DNA from: JAKZSU01 sp047517485
GTDB taxonomy: Bacteria; Pseudomonadota; Alphaproteobacteria; UBA7887
Reading direction: 5' to 3'
Assembly (NCBI GenBank): GCA_047517485.1
Contig: JAKZSU010000001.1
Location: forward strand, 1 to 43,125
Length of the DNA stretch: 43,125 nucleotides
Part shown: positions 8,036 to 15,942 of the stretch, in pieces
Layout: every line of letters begins with the position of its first letter
How positions within the stretch are numbered: the stretch's first letter is position 1
The notes under the pieces: generated by a model
Seen by the model: the letters and a program-made list of their open reading frames with translations, nothing else
Told to the model about the DNA's origin: nothing
Databases searched by the model: none
Position numbers and translations under genes: made by a program

Positions 8036-8514
8036 AGCTGGCCGAGGATCTTCTCCGCCGCCGAAACATCGAGACCGGGACCGTCCTCGACCGCCAGCGA
8101 GGTCACGATGCCTTCGTTGACGATCATCGCGTAGCGCTGCGAGCGCGCACCCATGCCGAACCCGCTGGCATCGAGCTCCAAGCCAACCGCCCTGGTAAAG
8201 TCGCCGTTGCCGTCGGCCAGCATAAGGATCTCGCTGCCGGTGCCCTGATCGGCGGCCCACGCCCCCATCACAAATGCATCATTGACCGAGACGCAGGCGA
8301 TGGTATCGACGCCCTTGGCCCGAATCGCCGCCGCGTTGCCGAGGAATCCGGGAACGTGCTTGGTCGAGCATGTCGGGGTGAACGCGCCGGGCAACGCGAA
8401 CAGCACCACTTTCTTGCCGCCCAACAGCTCGTCGGTCGTAATTTCCTTGATTCCGTCGTCCGCCATGTACCGCAAAGTCACCGACGGAATTCTTTCACCG
8501 GTCTTGATCGCCAT
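8032..8514 (-). CDS. Prx5-type peroxiredoxin
   Basis: This 160-aa thiol peroxidase belongs to the atypical Prx5 subfamily. The peroxidatic cysteine is C49 in FALPGAFTPTCSTKHVPGF, followed by the usual VSVNDAFVMGAW block. There is no other cysteine late in the chain as in many Prx5 members; the next, in DTIACVSVND, is near residue 73. Reduction is probably by glutaredoxin/GSH or another external thiol. It lies downstream of the DsbD-like gene on the same strand, but a 116-nt gap with a palindrome separates them. Confidence 0.93.
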   Translation of the reverse strand: MAIKTGERIPSVTLRYMADDGIKEITTDELLGGKKVVLFALPGAFTPTCSTKHVPGFLGNAAAIRAKGVDTIACVSVNDAFVMGAWAADQGTGSEILMLADGNGDFTRAVGLELDASGFGMGARSQRYAMIVNEGIVTSLAVEDGPGLDVSAAEKILGQL

Positions 8515-8590
8515 CGTTTGGTCTCCTCCCTCGTCCTACGCCCTCGCGGCGCACCAGAGTCATAATGGTTTCCTAGCCAAGACCAAATGA

Positions 8591-8611
8591 AATTCGACCG
8601 CGGTGCGAATT
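8591..8611 (-). terminator. GC-centred palindrome, possible terminator of the dsbD-like gene
   Basis: AATTCG and CGAATT flank an ACCGCGGT core with one extra base, giving a near-perfect 21-nt dyad. On the minus strand it lies just past the dsbD-like stop and is followed by a T-rich TTTCATTTGG. It could instead be an operator for the peroxiredoxin gene, whose start is 77 nt further on. The T tract is weak, so the terminator call is tentative. Confidence 0.35.
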
Positions 8612-8630
8612 CTTGATTTGCCGAGTGGAA

Positions 8631-10799
8631 TTAGCCGGCGCGGTCGAGAGCCGAGAGAATGCTTTCCTGGTCCAACAACTCGGGCAGCACCAAGCCGCCG
8701 CGCGCGCCGGGGCCGTAGACCACGTTGAAGGGGATTCCGTAACGCCCGTAGCTCGCGAGAAATTTGGCGATTTCGTTGTCGGGTCGTGTCCAATCCGCGC
8801 GCATACACACCACGTCCGGTGCCTGTAGCCGACGCATGATCGCTTCGTCATCGAGCACCAGCCGCTTGTTCACTTTACAGGTCACGCACCAATCCGCGGT
8901 CACGTCGACGAAGACGATATTTCCCTCGGCGATGGCCGCATCGATCGCCGTCAGGTCGAAAGCGCGCCAGGCGACATCGTCGGACATAGCGGTCATTGAA
9001 CCGGCATCGAGATCGGGCGATGTATCGCCAACCAGCGGCGCCGCGAACGTCGCGGTCCCCAGCACCAGCAATCCGGCAATCCCCACGCCTTGCATCGCCG
9101 GGCGACGTTTGATCAGCCAAATCACCGCCGCCGCCAGCGCGAGCAGTACGGCAATAACTCCGGCGATCGAAACGCTGGTCACCGTGGCGAGAACGCTTAG
9201 CAACCAGATCGCGGTGCCGAGCAGGGCCAATCCGAGGACCAACCGGATCCGCCCCATCCAGGGGCCGGGCCGGGGCAGACGAATGGCCAGTCCGGGGAAC
9301 GCCGCAATCGCGAAATACGGCAGCGCCATGCCGAGACCCAAAGCGGCGAATATCGCGAAAATCTCGCCCGGGCCGCGACTCAAGGCGAAGCCGACAGCGG
9401 TTCCCAAAAACGGCGCCGAACAGGGAGTCGCCATCAAGGTGGCGAACGCGCCGGTGACAAAATGACCGGTCAGGCCGCCGCGATCACCGGCGCGCGCACC
9501 GGCGGTCCCCAACCAACTGGGAAGGCCGACCTCGTAGAGACCGAACAAATTGTAGGCGAACAGACTGAGGACGAGCACCAGAAAGACCAGGAAAAGCGGT
9601 TGCTGAAACTGGATGCCCCAGCCCACGGTGCCGCCCGCCGCCTTGGCGGTGACCGCGGCAAGGGCGAGGACGAGAAACGAGGCGACGATGCCCGCCGCCG
9701 CCGCAAGAAAACTCAACGCGACCTTGCCGCGTTCGCCGCCGCCATGGCCGATCGCGCCGAGCAGTTTGAGCGACAGAACCGGCAGCACGCACGGCATCAG
9801 ATTGAGAATCAGGCCGCCGAGCAAGGCGATGCCAAGCATCCAAATCAGCGAACTCGGCGTCCCTCCGCCAAACTCCATAGTCGGCTCGACCGCCGCCGCG
9901 ATCATCGTGAACTCGAACGCGCGCTCGCCGTCGACAACCGTCAGAACAACCGAGTTCCCGGTCAAATCGACGGCTTTTCTCGATTGGACCGGTACACTGA
10001 GCACCACCTCGCGGCCGCCATCGCTAAGCTGAAATGTCCCGCTGGGAATGCGAAACCGGCCCTCGGGCTCGGCGAACAACGTCGGCGCGACGAAGGGCAC
10101 CGGCGAGCGCAAGGCGACTTCGATTCGTTGCGCCGGCGGCGTGCCGACCACGCCCGACGACAAGACGGTGACCGCGGCGCTCTCGGCGCTGCCCGGGACC
10201 CGCGATTCGAAGCGTTCGATCAGTTGCGCGAAGGGCGTCGGTTCGGCCACCCCGGCGGGCAGATCGAGAGCGAGCACCGCGCTCAAGGGGACGCAGATTT
10301 TTTCGCAGGCTTGATACTCGAGAGCGACCCGCATCGATACCGGCTCGCCGGGGCGCGCCGGCACCACGGTGAGCGGCAGCACGGCTTCGTCGACATAGCC
10401 GATGGTCTCGATGTCGGCATCTTGGATAAAGCGTTGCGCCGCCGGCCAGCGCACGTCGACACGCGCGACATTCCCGGAGGCGGAAAAATCGGGCCTGGGC
10501 GGCAGACCGGCATCGCCCGGGCTACGCCAATAGATCTTCCATCCCGGCTCCAAGCGAAAGTGCAGGCCGAGGCGCAATTCGGCGGCGTCACCCACCGTCG
10601 ATCGCGCGGCAATCAGGCGAACCTGGCTAAAATTGCTCGAAACCCAGGGCGATGACGCTTTCGACGCCGCTTCACTCGAGCCATGGGCCACGCCGACAAA
10701 TATCGCCAGAGCCATACTGAGCGCGCGCACGCCGGCGTAAGACATCGTTTTCGATTTCATCATGCGAAATATAGTCGCGCGACGCCTGCGGAGAACCAT
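8631..10799 (-). CDS. Protein-disulfide reductase, DsbD/ScsB type
   Basis: This inner-membrane protein carries electrons from cytosolic thioredoxin to periplasmic thiols. It is 722 aa with three parts. A signal peptide leads into an N-terminal periplasmic DsbD-alpha-like domain with a Cys pair in QACEKICVPL. A membrane domain of about eight helices has cysteines in LNLMPCVLPVLSLKLLG and ATPCSAPFLGTAVG. A C-terminal thioredoxin domain has WCVTCK near residue 640. All three cysteine pairs needed for electron relay are present. The ATG at 10799 has AGGGA just upstream; ATGs at 10763 and 10760 would shorten the basic N-region without changing the signal peptide. Whether its targets are cytochrome maturation or copper resistance cannot be told. 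Confidence 0.92.
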   Translation of the reverse strand: MVLRRRRATIFRMMKSKTMSYAGVRALSMALAIFVGVAHGSSEAASKASSPWVSSNFSQVRLIAARSTVGDAAELRLGLHFRLEPGWKIYWRSPGDAGLPPRPDFSASGNVARVDVRWPAAQRFIQDADIETIGYVDEAVLPLTVVPARPGEPVSMRVALEYQACEKICVPLSAVLALDLPAGVAEPTPFAQLIERFESRVPGSAESAAVTVLSSGVVGTPPAQRIEVALRSPVPFVAPTLFAEPEGRFRIPSGTFQLSDGGREVVLSVPVQSRKAVDLTGNSVVLTVVDGERAFEFTMIAAAVEPTMEFGGGTPSSLIWMLGIALLGGLILNLMPCVLPVLSLKLLGAIGHGGGERGKVALSFLAAAAGIVASFLVLALAAVTAKAAGGTVGWGIQFQQPLFLVFLVLVLSLFAYNLFGLYEVGLPSWLGTAGARAGDRGGLTGHFVTGAFATLMATPCSAPFLGTAVGFALSRGPGEIFAIFAALGLGMALPYFAIAAFPGLAIRLPRPGPWMGRIRLVLGLALLGTAIWLLSVLATVTSVSIAGVIAVLLALAAAVIWLIKRRPAMQGVGIAGLLVLGTATFAAPLVGDTSPDLDAGSMTAMSDDVAWRAFDLTAIDAAIAEGNIVFVDVTADWCVTCKVNKRLVLDDEAIMRRLQAPDVVCMRADWTRPDNEIAKFLASYGRYGIPFNVVYGPGARGGLVLPELLDQESILSALDRAG

Positions 10800-10860
10800 A
10801 AATCCCTGTCACATTCGCGCGACCTTGTCATCGGCCCGCGCAGCACGTACTTAAGAACCT

Positions 10861-11442
10861 ATGACGGCACTGGAAACCCAGGACGGCTATCTCAGCGGTC
10901 AACTGTTGATCGCCATGCCCCAAATGACCGATCCGCGCTTCGAGCATAGTGTGGTTTACATGTGCGCGCATAATGCAGAAGGCGCCATGGGCTTGGTGGT
11001 CAACAAGCTGGTCGATGCCATGAGTTTCACCGATTTGCTCCGCCAGATGGAGCTCGAGATCGAGTCGGACAATCTCGACGACCAAATTCAAGTCCATTTT
11101 GGCGGACCGGTGGAATCGGCGCGCGGATTTGTGCTGCATACCACCGACTATGTCAGCGAAGCGACAATGCAGGTGGACGACACGTTCTCCATGACCGCGA
11201 CCATCGACGTCTTGCGCTCGATCGCGCGCGGTTCGGGCCCGGGCCAAGCCCTATTCGCGCTCGGCTATGCCGGGTGGGCACCGGGTCAGCTCGACACCGA
11301 GATTCAGAGCAATGGCTGGCTCAATGTCGCCGCCGACCAGGAATTGGTGTTCGGGCGTGAACACGACATCAAATGGACCCAGGCGGTCGCCAAGGTCGGG
11401 GTCGATCCGTCATTCCTGTCGAGCGAAGCCGGGCACGCCTGA
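10861..11442 (+). CDS. YqgE/AlgH family protein (UPF0301)
   Basis: At 193 aa it matches the family: GYLSGQLLIAMPQMTDPRF at the start, then SVVYMCAHNAEGAMGLVVNK, the VHFGGPVE block and FALGYAGWAPGQLDTEI. The biochemical role of the family is unresolved; AlgH was linked to alginate regulation in Pseudomonas. It is transcribed divergently from the dsbD-like gene with 61 nt between starts. There is no strong ribosome site before the ATG. The 3' end overlaps the convergent acetyltransferase gene by 33 nt. Confidence 0.95.
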   Translation: MTALETQDGYLSGQLLIAMPQMTDPRFEHSVVYMCAHNAEGAMGLVVNKLVDAMSFTDLLRQMELEIESDNLDDQIQVHFGGPVESARGFVLHTTDYVSEATMQVDDTFSMTATIDVLRSIARGSGPGQALFALGYAGWAPGQLDTEIQSNGWLNVAADQELVFGREHDIKWTQAVAKVGVDPSFLSSEAGHA

Positions 11443-12108
11443 CTCGACCGCCGTGGGCTCGATCTCGTCATCGATATGCGAAGCGAATGACTTGGAGCCG
11501 GGTGCCGGCAACGAGTCGAGGCTTGGCCGCGGATCAGTGCTCAAGACAGCGTACATCACGTGATCCTGCCACGAGCCGTTAATGCGCAGGTATTTCCGCG
11601 CGAAACCTTCCTCGGAAAACCCGACTTTCTCGAGCAGCGCTCGGCTGGCCACATTTTGCGGCAGGCACGCGGCGCTAACTCGATGCAGATTGATGGTGTC
11701 GAAGGCGAAGGGCAGGAGCCCGACGAGCGCCGCGGTCATATACCCCTTGCGGGCGAACGGTTCTCCCGTCCAATAGCCGACACTGCCGGTCTGGCTGACC
11801 CCGCGCCGCACATGATTGAGCGATATGCTGCCGACCAGCGCGGAATCGTCTCGGCGAAATATGAAAAACGCGTAGCCGGTGTCGGCTTGGGCGTTGAGGC
11901 CATAGGCGCGCAGGCGCCGCCCAAAGGCCTTGCGGGTCAGCGTGTCGCGCGTCCACGTCGGCTCCCACGGCTCCAGATAGGATCGGCTTTGGCTGCGCAA
12001 TTCCGCCCATTGTTTCCAATCGCCGCGCGCCGGCGGCCGCAGTTCGACCGGCCCCGAGGTCAGTGACTTGCTGCGCAGGCTCTCGGATAAGGTCTTGAGT
12101 AGCGCCAT
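11410..12108 (-). CDS. RimJ/RimL-type GNAT N-acetyltransferase
   Basis: This 232-aa protein starts at MALLKTLSESL, preceded on the transcript by GTATTAGG, 17 nt after the M16 peptidase stop. GNAT features include LRPPARGDWKQWAELR, the acetyl-CoA loop region PFARKGYMTAALVGLLPFAF, and HRVSAACLPQNVASRALLEK with VGFSEEGFARKYLRINGSW. These are typical of ribosomal-protein-alanine acetyltransferases. The C-terminal 40 or so residues, rich in Ser/Pro/Glu, lie outside the GNAT fold. The thrC/M16/acetyltransferase order is frequent in alphaproteobacteria. Confidence 0.9.
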   Translation of the reverse strand: MALLKTLSESLRSKSLTSGPVELRPPARGDWKQWAELRSQSRSYLEPWEPTWTRDTLTRKAFGRRLRAYGLNAQADTGYAFFIFRRDDSALVGSISLNHVRRGVSQTGSVGYWTGEPFARKGYMTAALVGLLPFAFDTINLHRVSAACLPQNVASRALLEKVGFSEEGFARKYLRINGSWQDHVMYAVLSTDPRPSLDSLPAPGSKSFASHIDDEIEPTAVESGVPGFARQE

Positions 12109-12110
12109 CC

Positions 12111-12130
12111 TAATACCAAGGGTGATTAAT
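12111..12130. repeat. Solo copy of the palindromic-element A terminal sequence
   Basis: The stretch TAATACCAAGGGTGATTAAT matches the outer end of the terminal inverted repeat of the element at 25674..25936, where TAATACCAAGGGTGGTTAAT occurs (19 of 20 identical). It fills the entire gap between the M16 peptidase stop (whose TAA lies inside it) and the acetyltransferase start. It may be a scar of a lost element or a pre-existing target motif. Confidence 0.55.
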
Positions 12131-13427
12131 TCAGTCGCGCCGAAATCGTCTCGAAATCCGGCAAATCGCCGGTGGGACCGAGTGCGGCGACCGTCGGCGT
12201 GCATTGCTCGAGCAACCTTGCCATGCAGCGCACCACCGCGGTCTCGTCGACAGCATCGATTTTTTCGACGATCTCGTCGACCGTCTTCGGCCGGCCATAG
12301 ATCAGCATCTGGCGCGCAACCTGCTCACACCGCGAGAAATTACTCTCCAGCGACATCAACAAGCCGGACTTGAGCTGCGCTTTCGAGCGCGCGATTTCCT
12401 CCGCCGTAACTCCATCCCGGACCCGCTTCAGCTCGTCGCAAATGACCCCTGCCAGGGCGCCGCTTTCGTCGGGACCGGTGCCGGCGTAGACGCCGAACAC
12501 GCCGCCGTCGACGAACGATGAGGCGAAGGTGAATACCGAATAGGCCAGGCCGCGCTTTTCCCGCACTTCCTGGAACAGGCGCGACGACATGCCGCCGCCG
12601 AGCAGCGTCGAGAGCACTTGCAGCGCGGCGATATCGTCGTCCTCATAGGCCAATCCGTCGACCCCAATCAGCAAGTGAAGCTGTTCCAGATCGCGATCGT
12701 GGCGGAAGTCGCCGCCCTTATAGCGCGCGGTTTCGATCGCCGGCGAACGGGTCGCCGGCAAATCGCCGAAAGCGTCCTCGGCGAGGCCGAGCAGATGATC
12801 ATGATCGAGCCGCCCGGCGGCGGCGAACACCATGTCGGGGGCGGTGTAATGGATCCCGAGATAGTCGAACAGGGCGCCGCGTTCGAGCGCCGCGACGCCT
12901 TCCGCCGAGCCAAGCACCGGTCGGCCAACCGGCTGGTCGGGATATGCGGTTTCCTGAAAGTGATCGAACACGATGTCATCGGGGGTATCGTTGGCTTGGC
13001 CGATTTCCTGGATGATTACGTCTTTTTCGCGTGCCAGCTCGCCCGGCTCGAACGTCGACTGGCAGAGAATGTCGCCCAACAGATCGGCCGCCAGTGGCAA
13101 ATCGTCCTTGAGGATCTTGGCGAAGAACGCGGTCTGTTCGCGCGAGGTATAGGCGTTGAGATGTCCGCCGACCGCCTCGATCTCGGCGGCGATGGTGTAG
13201 GCGTCGCGCCGCTTGGTGCCTTTGAATGCCATATGCTCGAGCAGGTGCGATATCCCGTTGATGTCACGGCTTTCGTTGCGCGCGCCGGCATCGACCCAGG
13301 CGCCGAGCGACACCGTATCGACGGTGGTCATCGATTGGCTGACCACGCGAAGCCCGTTGTCCAGGGTCGAGACCCTGATCTCGGAACCGGCGTCGACGAT
13401 CACCTCGGTGCTGACTTTGGTACTCAT
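12126..13427 (-). CDS. M16 family zinc metallopeptidase (processing-peptidase-like)
   Basis: This 433-aa protein resembles the beta subunit of mitochondrial processing peptidase and bacterial PepR-type enzymes. The inverted zinc motif HLLEH is at residues 61-65 in GISHLLEHMAFKGTKRRDA, with the distal glutamate expected near residue 140 in the GELAREKDVIIQEI region. The ATG at 13427 is strongly supported by GAAGGAG 7 nt upstream; an in-frame ATG 27 nt earlier belongs to a tandem repeat. It follows thrC in the same direction and its start region is part of that repeat array. Confidence 0.95.
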   Translation of the reverse strand: MSTKVSTEVIVDAGSEIRVSTLDNGLRVVSQSMTTVDTVSLGAWVDAGARNESRDINGISHLLEHMAFKGTKRRDAYTIAAEIEAVGGHLNAYTSREQTAFFAKILKDDLPLAADLLGDILCQSTFEPGELAREKDVIIQEIGQANDTPDDIVFDHFQETAYPDQPVGRPVLGSAEGVAALERGALFDYLGIHYTAPDMVFAAAGRLDHDHLLGLAEDAFGDLPATRSPAIETARYKGGDFRHDRDLEQLHLLIGVDGLAYEDDDIAALQVLSTLLGGGMSSRLFQEVREKRGLAYSVFTFASSFVDGGVFGVYAGTGPDESGALAGVICDELKRVRDGVTAEEIARSKAQLKSGLLMSLESNFSRCEQVARQMLIYGRPKTVDEIVEKIDAVDETAVVRCMARLLEQCTPTVAALGPTGDLPDFETISARLN

Positions 13428-13513
13428 GCCACTCCTTCGTCCCCCGCGGCTCATGCCGCTCTATTGTCTTCCGCGGCTTATGCCGCTTTTTTGTCTTCCG
13501 CGGCTTATGCCGC
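13424..13513 (-). repeat. 27-bp tandem repeat, about 3.3 units, across the thrC/M16 junction
   Basis: On the minus strand, units run 13513-13487, 13486-13460, 13459-13433 and a partial 13432-13424. Each begins GCGGCATAA or GCGGCATGA (GTGGCATGA in the last), followed by GCCGCGG and a purine-rich tract. The first unit contains the thrC stop codon (gca-TAA). The last partial unit contains the M16 start codon, and the third unit's purine tract is its ribosome binding site (GAAGGAG). Each GCGGCATRAGCCGC can form a small hairpin. Period 27 preserves reading frame. Confidence 0.9.
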
Positions 13514-14905
13514 GATGGACCCATGGTCGCGAATGTAATCCTGCATCTTTTCCAGGTCTTGGTCGAGAATCGTAATGCGTTCCTCGGCTTCCATGACGCC
13601 CTCGAGCACCGCCGGACGCTCGGGAGCATGGCCGATCGCGCGGGCGACGGCATTGGGAAACTTGGCCGGATGGGCGGTCGCCAGCGCCACCATCGGCACC
13701 TCCGGATCCCTGGGGGACCGGCGGGCCGCCGCGACGCCAACCGCGGTATGGGGATCGATCACGATACCGGTCTCGGCATGCACGGCGGCGATCGTCGCCA
13801 GGGTCTGCTCCTCGTCGATCGTCTCCGCAGCGAACAACGGGCGCGCCTTGGCCAAATCGTCCGGCGCGATATCGAATCCGCCGTCGGTGGCCAGTTGTGC
13901 CATCAGGCCCTGGACCGCGGCGCCGTTACGGTCGGTGAGGTCGAACAGCAAGCGCTCGAAATTGCTCGACACCTGGATGTCCATGCTCGGGGACACGGTC
14001 GGCTCGACGCTGGTCACCCGGTAGCCGCCGGTGGTCAGGGCCCGGGTCAGAATATCGTTGCGATTGGTGGCGACCAGCAGGCGGGAAATCGGAACGCCCA
14101 TCGCGTGCGCCGCGTAGCCGGCAAAGACATCGCCGAAATTTCCCGTTGGGACGGAAAATTGCACCGGCCCGGCGAACTTGGCCGCGGCGGTGCAGTAATA
14201 GACGATTTGCGCCATCACCCGCGCCCAGTTGATCGAATTGACCGCCGACAGGCGCATCTCGTCGCGAAACCTCGTATCGTTGAACATCGCTTTGACCAGC
14301 GCCTGGCAGTCGTCGAAAGTGCCGCGCACGGCGATATTATGGACGTTGGAGTCGCTGACCGTGGTCATTTGCCGGCGTTGCACATCGGAAACCCGACCTT
14401 GCGGATGGAGAATAAATATATCGATGTTGGCGCGGCCGCGGCAGGCGTGGATCGCCGCCGATCCGGTATCGCCCGAAGTCGCGCCGACGATGGTAATCCG
14501 CGTCCCGCGACGCGACAGCACATGGTCGAATAGCCGCCCAAGCAGCTGCAAGGCAATATCCTTGAACGCCAGGGTCGGGCCGTGAAACAGCTCGAGCAGC
14601 CATTCGCCATCGCCGATCTGCACCAAAGGCGCGACATCCGGGTGTCCAAAGCCCGCATAAGCCTCAGCCGTCATCGCCGCGAGCGCCGCCGGCTCGATTT
14701 CTCCGCCGACGAAAGGCTCGATCACCCGCAGCGCTGCGTCGGCATAGGCGACATCGGCGAGCTGCCTCAGGTCGGTTCCGGTCAATCCCGGCCACGTCGC
14801 GGGGACATAGAGCCCGCCATCGGCGGCGAGCCCAGTCATCATGACATCCTCGAAACTCAGCGACGGTGCATTACCCCGGGTGCTTACATAGTCCACTCTA
14901 GCCAT
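13505..14905 (-). CDS. thrC: Threonine synthase
   Basis: It converts O-phosphohomoserine to threonine with PLP. It is 466 aa from MARVDYVSTRGNAPSLSFED, the family's usual N-terminus; an upstream start at 15034 is not conserved. The PLP lysine is K115 in HGPTLAFKDIALQLLG. Phosphate-binding GATSGDTGSAAIHACRG and SVPTGNFGDVFAGYAA are intact. AAAGGA lies very close to the ATG. The last five codons lie in the start of the tandem repeat array that links this gene to the M16 peptidase gene. Confidence 0.96.
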   Translation of the reverse strand: MARVDYVSTRGNAPSLSFEDVMMTGLAADGGLYVPATWPGLTGTDLRQLADVAYADAALRVIEPFVGGEIEPAALAAMTAEAYAGFGHPDVAPLVQIGDGEWLLELFHGPTLAFKDIALQLLGRLFDHVLSRRGTRITIVGATSGDTGSAAIHACRGRANIDIFILHPQGRVSDVQRRQMTTVSDSNVHNIAVRGTFDDCQALVKAMFNDTRFRDEMRLSAVNSINWARVMAQIVYYCTAAAKFAGPVQFSVPTGNFGDVFAGYAAHAMGVPISRLLVATNRNDILTRALTTGGYRVTSVEPTVSPSMDIQVSSNFERLLFDLTDRNGAAVQGLMAQLATDGGFDIAPDDLAKARPLFAAETIDEEQTLATIAAVHAETGIVIDPHTAVGVAAARRSPRDPEVPMVALATAHPAKFPNAVARAIGHAPERPAVLEGVMEAEERITILDQDLEKMQDYIRDHGSIAA

Positions 14906-15071
14906 ATCCTTTCTGGCGAACGCATGGCGGTATCGTAAGCCGATGCCATGGTCAAGGATGTGGCGCGAATTTAAAGAAACGCGAGCAAATGAGATATTTG
15001 TGGCTGACGAATCGCGGTGGCGCCCTAGGTTCATATGCGTCTAATGCCGTCGAAGCGCGTAGGAGTCGAAC

Positions 15072-15341
15072 ATGGCCGCGTATTTTTTCGAGTATTTCAT
15101 GGATTTCATGGCGATGCTGGTGATCGCCGGTGCCGCCTATTATTGGTACCAGGTTTCGATAATCGACGTCCCGCTGCCGGCGGACGGCGAGGCCGGGGAT
15201 GCCGCCAATCTTGGCGGTGTGATGACCGCGATGGCGGAAATCACCCGGGTCATCAAGCGCGCGGCGGGCTACACCGCGCTCGGCGCGATCCTATTCGTCG
15301 GATCCTGGGCGATGGGCGTTTTCGCCAACGCCGGCGGCTGA
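15072..15341 (+). CDS. Small two-helix membrane protein, function unknown
   Basis: This 89-aa protein has an AGGAG ribosome site ideally placed before the ATG. Residues about 5-28 (YFFEYFMDFMAMLVIAGAAY) form one membrane helix and about 66-86 (AGYTALGAILFVGSWAMGVF) a second, joined by an acidic loop. I recognise no family. It is divergent from thrC and 9 nt upstream of the FMN reductase gene, so these two are probably co-transcribed. Confidence 0.75.
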   Translation: MAAYFFEYFMDFMAMLVIAGAAYYWYQVSIIDVPLPADGEAGDAANLGGVMTAMAEITRVIKRAAGYTALGAILFVGSWAMGVFANAGG

Positions 15342-15350
15342 TCGATCGCC

Positions 15351-15938
15351 ATGGATCGAACTGTGCGGTTGCTCGCCTTCGCGGGCAGCACGCGCGCGGA
15401 CTCGCATAACCGCAAACTGTTAAATCTAGCCGCGAAAGCGGCGCTGGATGCCGGCACGGGGGTTACTTCCATCGATCTTGGCGAGCTGGCGCTACCACTC
15501 TACGACGGCGATCTCGAGGCCACCGCCGGCATTCCCGAAGGCGGGCGCCACCTCAAATCCTTGATGGCTTCGCACGACGGGCTGCTGATCGCCTCGCCGG
15601 AGTACAACAGTGGGCTGTCGGCGGTACTCAAGAACGCGATCGACTGGGCCTCGCGGCGCGACGGCGACGAGCCGGGGTTGGCATCGTACCAAGGCCTGGT
15701 GGCGGCGATGGTGAGCGCGTCGCCCGGCCGCTTGGGCGGCGCGCGTGGCCTGATGTCGTTGCGCCAAGTGCTCACCTCGTGCGGCGTGCTAGTCATCCCC
15801 AAGCAATTCGCCCTCGGCGAAGCCCATAAGGCCTTCGACGATGGGGGCGGCCTGATCGAACCGGGGCACGCGGCAACGCTCGAGGGTGTCATCAAGGCGC
15901 TGGTCGAGATTACCGCCAGGCTGCGGGACAGCGGCTAA
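15351..15938 (+). CDS. NADPH-dependent FMN reductase family protein
   Basis: This 195-aa flavodoxin-fold oxidoreductase has the FMN phosphate loop AGSTRADSHNRKLLN at residues about 11-25 and the flavin-contacting SPEYNSGLSAVLKNAIDW at about 83-100, typical of the ArsH/ChrR/azoreductase-like group. LPLYDGDLE is also characteristic. Physiological substrate (quinone, chromate, azo compound or flavin) is not determined. It follows the small membrane protein by 9 nt and ends 4 nt before the convergent M32 carboxypeptidase stop. Confidence 0.9.
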   Translation: MDRTVRLLAFAGSTRADSHNRKLLNLAAKAALDAGTGVTSIDLGELALPLYDGDLEATAGIPEGGRHLKSLMASHDGLLIASPEYNSGLSAVLKNAIDWASRRDGDEPGLASYQGLVAAMVSASPGRLGGARGLMSLRQVLTSCGVLVIPKQFALGEAHKAFDDGGGLIEPGHAATLEGVIKALVEITARLRDSG

Positions 15939-15942
15939 CGAT

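Noticed and set aside
13424..13513. Possible CRISPR array
   Set aside because: The repeats are directly adjacent with no spacers, have only about 3.3 units, and no cas genes are near.
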